Below are positions 1-3,581 of a DNA stretch of 5,070 bases, in pieces. The stretch covers positions 1,293 through 6,362 of the forward strand of contig MFAF01000111.1 in NCBI GenBank assembly GCA_001774505.1, given 5' to 3'. Made by a program: the position numbers and the translations under genes. The notes beneath the pieces are model-generated. The model was given only the letters and a program-made list of their open reading frames with translations, had not been told where the DNA came from and made no database searches. The stretch's first letter is position 1. Every line of letters starts with the position of its first letter. This stretch comes from Candidatus Coatesbacteria bacterium RBG_13_66_14. Lineage in GTDB: Bacteria; RBG-13-66-14.

Positions 1-17
1 TTTGTTTTCTCTGATTT

Positions 18-53
18 AAAAAAAACGTAGGGGCGATGAGTCCACGGTCGCCC
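18..53 (-). terminator. Weak terminator-like hairpin at the left edge
   Basis: GGGCGA (31-36) pairs with TCGCCC (48-53) over an 11-base loop. On the minus strand the stem is followed by CTACG (30-26 gives CTACG) and then eight T (25-18). The 5-base gap before the T-run and the long loop make it weaker than the others. The GTAGGGGCG at 27-35 resembles the reverse complement of the CGCCCTAC ends of the nearby repeats, so it may be an inverted, diverged member of the same family. Confidence 0.35.
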
Positions 54-74
54 GGGATAACGCATAAAGCAGCA

Positions 75-96
75 GCCCGTAGAAGGGCCGCCCTAC
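75..96. repeat. Type A hairpin repeat, diverged copy
   Basis: It has the same GTAGAA loop (79-84) and the same CCGCCCTACGTCA right flank as the copy at 202-229. The stem is reversed: GCCC (75-78) pairs with GGGC (85-88), where the other copies have GGGC with GCCC. Only two adjacent right-arm bases and one flank base differ from the 202-229 copy over the loop and right flank. Confidence 0.6.
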
Positions 97-119
97 GTCA
101 GCGCAACCCCTCACCCCCA

Positions 120-142
120 CCCTCCCCCCAAAGGGGGGAGGG
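120..142. repeat. Type B C-run/G-run hairpin, copy 1
   Basis: A perfect 10-bp stem, CCCTCCCCCC (120-129) with GGGGGGAGGG (133-142), and loop AAA. AGCCG follows at 146-150, as it does after copy 2 at 292-296. I recall this C-rich/G-rich palindrome type in many environmental genomes. Confidence 0.8.
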
Positions 143-160
143 GGTAGCCGCCGGGGAGAA

Positions 161-188
161 ACGGCGGGGCGTAGAAGCCCCGCCCTAC
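161..188. repeat. Type A hairpin repeat, copy 1
   Basis: A 28-base unit identical to 202-229. The stem is GGCGGGGC (163-170) with GCCCCGCC (177-184) and the loop is GTAGAA. The right flank CATCGCAA (191-198) is also shared with copy 2. The minus-strand side has only TTTCT after the stem, so it is a poor terminator. Confidence 0.85.
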
Positions 189-196
189 ACCATCGC

Positions 197-225
197 AAAA
201 AACGGCGGGGCGTAGAAGCCCCGCC
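197..225 (-). terminator. Second terminator-like hairpin downstream of mvhA
   Basis: On the minus strand an 8-bp perfect stem GGCGGGGC / GCCCCGCC (arms 225-218 and 211-204, loop TTCTAC) is followed by G and six T (202-197). It is another copy of the hairpin repeat and could act as a back-up terminator for read-through from mvhA. Confidence 0.55.
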
Positions 226-229
226 CTAC
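202..229. repeat. Type A hairpin repeat, copy 2
   Basis: A 28-base unit identical to 161-188, starting 41 bases after it. The stem is 204-211 with 218-225. The flank CATCGCAA (232-239) is shared with copy 1. Confidence 0.85.
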
Positions 230-265
230 GTCATCGCAACCCGTTGGGCAATGGGTGAAGCGGTC

Positions 266-288
266 CCCTCTCCCCAGAGGGGGGAGGG
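266..288. repeat. Type B C-run/G-run hairpin, copy 2
   Basis: CCCTCTCCCC (266-275) pairs with GGGGGGAGGG (279-288) over loop AGA. This gives 10 pairs, one of them a T-G wobble. It starts exactly 146 bases after copy 1. Confidence 0.75.
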
Positions 289-302
289 TGCAGCCGTAGG
301 CG

Positions 303-330
303 AAAAACGGCGGGGACTAAAGTCCCCGCC
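303..330 (-). terminator. Intrinsic terminator of the hdrA-mvhDGA operon
   Basis: On the minus strand a 9-bp perfect stem (GGCGGGGAC / GTCCCCGCC, arms 330-322 and 317-309) with loop TTTA is followed by G and then five T (307-303). It lies 23 bases beyond the mvhA stop. GC-rich stem, tetraloop and T-run are the standard features of a Rho-independent terminator. It is also the third copy of the hairpin repeat of this region. Confidence 0.75.
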
Positions 331-334
331 CTAC
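307..334. repeat. Type A hairpin repeat, copy 3 with compensated stem
   Basis: The same 28-base length and the same ends (ACGGCGGGG and CCCCGCCCTAC). The centre GACTAAAGTC replaces GCGTAGAAGC. The change is symmetrical, so pairing is kept and even lengthened (309-317 with 322-330). It doubles as the operon terminator. Confidence 0.8.
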
Positions 335-353
335 ATTACGCGAAACCGACCTC

Positions 354-1817
354 TCAACCGTCGCGGCGGACGGTCTGGACCAGCTCGCCCTCGGGCCCGT
401 AGATGTTGGCGATGAGCGGCGAATGGCCGACCGCGTGCGTGGCGCAGGCGTGGCACGGATCGTAGGGCCGGAAGGCCATCTCGACCATGTTCAAGAGGCC
501 GTCGTCCACCTTGCCGCCCTTGATGACGGCCTTGGCCGCCTTCTCCACGCTCATGGCCATGGGGGCGGAGTTGTGGTTTGTGGCCACGATGAGGTTGACC
601 CGCGTCAGGATGCCGTCGGGGTCGGTCCAGTAGTGGTGGATGAGCGTCCCGCGCGGCGCCTCCAGGATGCCGACGCCCTCGACCGGGGTCTTGGTCGGGA
701 GGTTGCGGATGTCGTCGGAGGTGATTTCGTCGTCGGAGAGTAGGGTGACCATTTCCTCGGCGGCCTGGAGCGCCTCGACGAGGCGGGCCCAGTGGAAGGC
801 CAGGGTGTTGTGGGCCGGCTTGCCGCCCAGGGTGGCGAAGAGCTTGTCGTGGTGCTCCTGGGCCTTGGGGGTGCGCATGCCCTCGCTGGCGTTCAGGCGG
901 GCCAGCGGGGCCACGCGGTACACGCCGGACTCCGGGCCGTCAACGAAACCCTTCCAGCCGACTTTTTTGAGGAATGGGAAGGTGATGTAGCTCCACGGCT
1001 CCACGTGCTCGGAGATGTGTTCGACGTAATCCCGCGGCTCGAAGAGGGCGAACTCCTTGCCGGCGGGGTCCACCACGCGGACCCGCCGCTCGTAGAAGTC
1101 CACCTTCTTGTTGTCGTCCACCAGGCCCATGTAGTAGGTCTTGTGGGTGTAGCCGTCGGAGAGGATGAGGTCCACGTAAGCCTTGTTGGCCAGGACGATG
1201 TCGGCGAAGGCCTGCAGGGCGAACTCGGCGAAGCCGACGGCCTCCTTGGCCACCTCGAGGAACTTCTGGCGCTCCTCCTCGTTGATGCCGCGGGACACGC
1301 CGCCGGGGAGGCCGAAGACGGGGTGGACGACCTTGCCGCCGATGGTTTGGATGATGTTGCGGGTCTCGCGGCGGATTTTGATGAGCTTGCCGGCGATCTC
1401 GAGGCCGACCTTGCCGATGACGCCCAGGATGTTGCGCTCGGCGGCGGGGGCGGTGGGGCCGACGATGAAATCGGGGCCGCCCAGGAAGAAGAAGTGGAGG
1501 TTGTGGTCCTCGAAGGTGAAGGCGTTGTAGACGAGGCGGCGGATGAGCCAGGCCGCCCGCGTCGGCTCCACGCCCCACAGGTCGTCCAGGCACTTGGTGG
1601 AGGCCATGTGGTGGGCGGTGGGGCAGACGCCGCAGATGCGCTCGGTGATGCGGGGCATCTCCTCGGAGGGGCGGCCGATGCAGAAGGTCTCGAAGCCCCG
1701 GACCTCGGGCACCTGGAAGAAAGCCCGCTCGACGTCCCCGGCGTCGTTCAGGAAGATTTCGATCTTGCCGTGGCCCTCGAGGCGGGTTATCGGATTGATG
1801 GTGACCCTTGTGCTCAT
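354..1817 (-). CDS. mvhA: F420-non-reducing [NiFe]-hydrogenase large (catalytic) subunit
   Basis: A 487-residue catalytic subunit that binds the Ni-Fe(CN)2CO centre where H2 is split. The N-terminal signature is present: TRLEGHGKIEI with E14, then RICGVCPTAHH with nickel/iron ligands C62 and C65. The C-terminal signature is DPCHACATH with C455, C458 and H461. The large-subunit family is cleaved after this histidine by a dedicated endopeptidase, which here would remove a 26-residue tail beginning AVGHSPLIANI; no such protease is in the window. The CATHAxGxxPL form of the ending is typical of group 3 cytoplasmic enzymes (from memory of the family). The first C-terminal metal ligand is an ordinary Cys codon, so this is not a selenocysteine enzyme. 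ATG 1817 has a strong AAGGAG site at 1832-1827 with 9 bases of spacing, inside the last mvhG codons. It is the last gene of the operon, with a terminator hairpin 23 bases past its TGA stop (356-354). Confidence 0.96.
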   Translation of the reverse strand: MSTRVTINPITRLEGHGKIEIFLNDAGDVERAFFQVPEVRGFETFCIGRPSEEMPRITERICGVCPTAHHMASTKCLDDLWGVEPTRAAWLIRRLVYNAFTFEDHNLHFFFLGGPDFIVGPTAPAAERNILGVIGKVGLEIAGKLIKIRRETRNIIQTIGGKVVHPVFGLPGGVSRGINEEERQKFLEVAKEAVGFAEFALQAFADIVLANKAYVDLILSDGYTHKTYYMGLVDDNKKVDFYERRVRVVDPAGKEFALFEPRDYVEHISEHVEPWSYITFPFLKKVGWKGFVDGPESGVYRVAPLARLNASEGMRTPKAQEHHDKLFATLGGKPAHNTLAFHWARLVEALQAAEEMVTLLSDDEITSDDIRNLPTKTPVEGVGILEAPRGTLIHHYWTDPDGILTRVNLIVATNHNSAPMAMSVEKAAKAVIKGGKVDDGLLNMVEMAFRPYDPCHACATHAVGHSPLIANIYGPEGELVQTVRRDG

Positions 1818-1832
1818 TATCCCTCACTCCTT
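1815..1832 (-). promoter_or_regulatory. Ribosome binding site and TAATG stop-start overlap of mvhG/mvhA
   Basis: On the minus strand AAGGAG (1832-1827) lies 9 bases before ATG 1817. This site is itself the codons for the last residues of MvhG (RSEG). The mvhG stop TAA and the mvhA ATG share one base (TAATG). Such an arrangement usually lets terminating ribosomes restart, which would tie the amounts of large and small subunit together. Confidence 0.8.
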
Positions 1833-2791
1833 GGAAGCCCGCGCTTGAGGATCGAGCTGGGCAGGCTGAAGCGGTAAAGGGTTCCGGCGGGGTCCACCAT
1901 GTTGGCGGCGGCCGCGGCCGCGTCATCCTCCGTCAGGGCGCTCCCGGCGGAGGCGATGGCCGACAGGAGCTTGGTCCCCTGATCCAGGGCCTCGGGGGGC
2001 GGCCCGAAGCACCCGCGGCAGGGCATGTTGGCGCTGATGCAGCGTTCGCCGCAGCCGCCCCGCGTCGCCGGGCCCATGCAGATAAAACCCTGGGCCAGGT
2101 AGCACTCCTTGGGGTCGGGCTGGCTGGTGGCCACCCGCTTGAACTCGCCGATGGTGATCTTCTCCGGCTTGGTCTCGTTCAGAGGGCAGGTCTCGCAGAG
2201 CGCCTTCGACGGCGCCAGGACCGACCCCTTGGGCGGCAGCTCGCCCTTGAGGATGGCCAGGACGGCGTCCATTATGAGGTTCGGCGGGGGCGCGCACCCC
2301 GGGAGGTAGTAGTCAACGTCTATCACCTCGTCGAGCCGCTTGACGCTGTTCCACACCGCGGGGAGCTCGAGGTCGTAGCCGTCCACGTTGGAGTGGGTTT
2401 GGGGCCGGACCTTGCCCGGGTTGTCCACGGTGACCGAGGTTTCGTACTTGTTGCGGAAGAGGTCCTCGGCGGTGGAGAGGTTGATCAGCCCGGGGATTCC
2501 GCCCAGGTGCGAGCAGGCGCCGAAGGCCACGATGAGGCCGCTCTTTTCGCGCAGGAGCTTGACCCACTCCTCGTGCTCGGAGAGTCGGACCGCGCCGTTG
2601 ATGAATGTCACGGCTATCTCGCCGGGCTTCCAGGCTTGGGCGTCCTTGAGCTTGAAGTCCAGGGCCACCGGCCACAGTGCGATGTCCACGGCCTCGACGA
2701 CCTTGAGGATGTCCTCGGCCAGGTCCACGACCGCCTCCTCGCAGCCGCCGCACGCGCCGCACCAGTAAAACGCTACCTTGGGCTTTGCCAT
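1817..2791 (-). CDS. mvhG: F420-non-reducing [NiFe]-hydrogenase small subunit
   Basis: A 324-residue protein that carries the Fe-S relay from the Ni-Fe site of MvhA to MvhD. The N-terminus YWCGACGGCEEAVVD holds C11, C14 and C17. Together with C93 (GACSHLGG) and C166 (LPGCAPPP) it supplies the proximal [4Fe-4S] ligands. Further cysteines for the outer clusters are C199 and C202 (CETC), C230, C238, C247, C251, C258 and C261 (CRGCFGP). The C-terminal VDPAGTLYRFSLPSS matches the family ending. No Tat signal is present, so it is a cytoplasmic group 3 type. ATG 2791 is chosen because family homology begins at MAKPKVAFYWCG and an AAGG site lies 9 bases upstream (2804-2801). The frame stays open much further upstream, but that stretch crosses mvhD in another frame. 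The stop TAA (1819-1817) shares its last base with the mvhA ATG, so the two subunits are probably translationally coupled at equal amounts. Confidence 0.95.
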   Translation of the reverse strand: MAKPKVAFYWCGACGGCEEAVVDLAEDILKVVEAVDIALWPVALDFKLKDAQAWKPGEIAVTFINGAVRLSEHEEWVKLLREKSGLIVAFGACSHLGGIPGLINLSTAEDLFRNKYETSVTVDNPGKVRPQTHSNVDGYDLELPAVWNSVKRLDEVIDVDYYLPGCAPPPNLIMDAVLAILKGELPPKGSVLAPSKALCETCPLNETKPEKITIGEFKRVATSQPDPKECYLAQGFICMGPATRGGCGERCISANMPCRGCFGPPPEALDQGTKLLSAIASAGSALTEDDAAAAAANMVDPAGTLYRFSLPSSILKRGLPRSEG

Positions 2792-2943
2792 TTTATCGAA
2801 CCTTCCCGATCCCCCCGGGTGAGGGGCTGTTGTTTCTTCCAAAAAGCTCTGCGACGCACCGGAAAAGCCGGTCGAACTACGGGATTCACAAGTCACGGTT
2901 TCCGCTAAAAATCTCCGCGACCCATCGCACAGGGCAACGGCGC
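2792..2943 (-). other. 152-base spacer between mvhD and mvhG, with a small hairpin and an imperfect direct repeat
   Basis: No gene is visible. It is less GC-rich than the flanking genes. It contains a perfect 5-bp hairpin (ACCGG 2858-2862, loop AAAAG, CCGGT 2868-2872). It also has an imperfect direct repeat, 2841-2860 against 2907-2926, matching at 16 of 20 positions by eye (aaaaa-x-CTC-x-GCGAC-x-CA-x-C pattern). Near its downstream end is the weak AAGG ribosome site of mvhG (2804-2801). I see no convincing -35/-10 pair, so an internal promoter for mvhGA is neither supported nor excluded. Confidence 0.5.
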
Positions 2944-3390
2944 CTAGGCCACCGAATCGGTGATGGCCTTGGTCCGCTCGGCCCAGTTCAGCGGCCCCAG
3001 CTCCTTGACGCGGGCGGTAAAGTCCCGGATGGTGTCGGCGAAGAGGTTGCCCTCCGAGGCGGAGATCCAGCGCAGCCAGATGCGGTCGGGCTCGATGCCG
3101 AACTGTCCCAGGAGCTTTACCAGCATCGGGTAGCGGCGCATGGTGCGGTAGTTGCCCACGTCGTAGTGGCAGTCGCCGGGGTGGCAGCCGCCGATGAGCA
3201 CCCCGTCGGCGCCGTCGGCGAAGGCCTGGACGATGAAGGTGGGGTCCACCCGGCCGGAGCACATGACCTTGATGGGGGTGAGGTTGGGCGGGTACTTGAT
3301 GCGGCTGATGCCCGCCAGGTCCGCGCCGGTGTAGGTGCACCAGCGGCAGAGGAACCCCACCAGCTTGGGCTCGAAGCTCTCGTCAGCCAT
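2944..3390 (-). CDS. mvhD: F420-non-reducing hydrogenase iron-sulfur subunit D
   Basis: A 148-residue protein, about the usual length for the MvhD/FlpD family. It carries five cysteines at the places expected for the [2Fe-2S] site: C15 and C18 in FLCRWCTYTGAD, C44 in KVMCSGRVDP, and C69 and C74 in IGGCHPGDCHY. In the family this small soluble subunit is the electron bridge between the hydrogenase small subunit and HdrA. Its position between hdrA and mvhG fits that role. The start at ATG 3390 is preceded by a CGGGAG Shine-Dalgarno site (3402-3397) with 6 bases of spacing, and the stop is TAG (2946-2944). It is separated by 191 bases from hdrA and by 152 bases from mvhG, wide gaps for subunits of one complex. 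In some genomes this domain is fused to the HdrA C-terminus; here it is a free protein. Confidence 0.95.
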   Translation of the reverse strand: MADESFEPKLVGFLCRWCTYTGADLAGISRIKYPPNLTPIKVMCSGRVDPTFIVQAFADGADGVLIGGCHPGDCHYDVGNYRTMRRYPMLVKLLGQFGIEPDRIWLRWISASEGNLFADTIRDFTARVKELGPLNWAERTKAITDSVA

Positions 3391-3396
3391 TCTTTA

Positions 3397-3429
3397 CTCC
3401 CGGTGCAGTTGACGGGAATTTCTCCCGGT
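3397..3429 (-). promoter_or_regulatory. mvhD leader with duplicated SD sequence and two competing hairpins
   Basis: On the minus strand ACCGGGAG occurs twice, at 3429-3422 and 3404-3397; the second is the mvhD ribosome site. Between them TCCCG (3417-3413) can pair with CGGGA of the upstream copy (3427-3423, loop of 5) or with CGGGA of the ribosome site (3402-3398, loop of 10). The two pairings exclude each other. The sequence relation is clear; that it regulates translation is only a suggestion, because 5-bp stems are common in GC-rich DNA. Confidence 0.35.
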
Positions 3430-3537
3430 AATCCGCTTTTTTATGACTCGGTGACCGTCCGGGCGGCCGTGTCCCGCGACGCCCGCCGGGAACCTTTCCA
3501 TGCGTCTGAGGAAGCGCCTCCGGGCTCGATGCGCACT

Positions 3538-3581
3538 CCCCCCGGCACCACCCACCTCAGGCGACGGGGACCGCCGGGGGG
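3538..3581 (-). repeat. 9-bp inverted repeat directly after the hdrA stop codon
   Basis: CCCCCCGGC at 3538-3546 is the exact reverse complement of GCCGGGGGG at 3573-3581, with 26 bases between. On the transcript the first arm starts at the base after the hdrA TAG. No T-run follows, so it is not a normal intrinsic terminator. It could shield the hdrA 3' end or mark an mRNA processing point (inference). Confidence 0.55.

Larger units (their letters stand above)
26..334. repeat. Cluster of REP-like palindromic repeats downstream of the operon
   Basis: The stretch from the left edge to the mvhA stop has no gene and is almost filled with hairpins. There are four members of a 28-base type A unit (ACGGCGGGG... 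CGCCCTAC): a diverged one ending at 96, then 161-188, 202-229 and 307-334. There are two type B hairpins of C-runs and G-runs (120-142, 266-288). A possible inverted relative sits at 31-53. The units are ordered A-B-A, A-B-A. They look like REP/palindromic interspersed elements rather than a CRISPR array, because the spacers are short and unequal and the units are self-complementary. Confidence 0.8.
3391..3581 (-). other. 191-base spacer between hdrA and mvhD
   Basis: No gene is supported. On the transcript it begins, right after the hdrA stop, with one arm of a 9-bp G/C inverted repeat (3581-3573 with 3546-3538). It ends with a leader in which the mvhD Shine-Dalgarno sequence is duplicated (ACCGGGAG at 3429-3422 and 3404-3397). 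A 6-bp inverted repeat CGGGCG/CGCCCG (3460-3465 and 3480-3485) lies between them. The T/A-rich patch near 3437-3446 is the only promoter-like stretch, and it lacks a credible -35 partner. Confidence 0.5.

Noticed and set aside
16..198. 60-codon minus-strand open frame in the repeat region
   Set aside because: It is made of repeat hairpins, with no ribosome site or recognisable protein features.
161..334. CRISPR array
   Set aside because: The units are strong palindromes with unequal and very short spacers, and one spacer position holds another hairpin. No cas gene is present.
438..470. Selenocysteine-containing ([NiFeSe]) active site in MvhA
   Set aside because: Both C-terminal metal-ligand positions are read as ordinary cysteine codons, and no in-frame TGA occurs before the true stop.
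792..1877. Long plus-strand open frame of 361 codons opposite mvhA
   Set aside because: It is the antisense shadow of mvhA. The product is a low-complexity run of V, L, G, E, D and A, as expected opposite GC-rich codons, and it has no recognisable motif.
1808..2908. Plus-strand open frame of 366 codons opposite mvhG
   Set aside because: Antisense shadow of a gene with complete family motifs on the minus strand.
2792..3340. Extension of mvhG to an upstream start at 3340
   Set aside because: The frame is open, but that part overlaps mvhD in another frame and reads as shadow sequence. Family homology begins at ATG 2791, which has its own ribosome site.
3431..3450. Promoter for mvhDGA in the T/A-rich patch of the spacer
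   Set aside because: CATAAA-like bases exist on the minus strand, but no -35 element sits at a suitable distance. Not enough to call.
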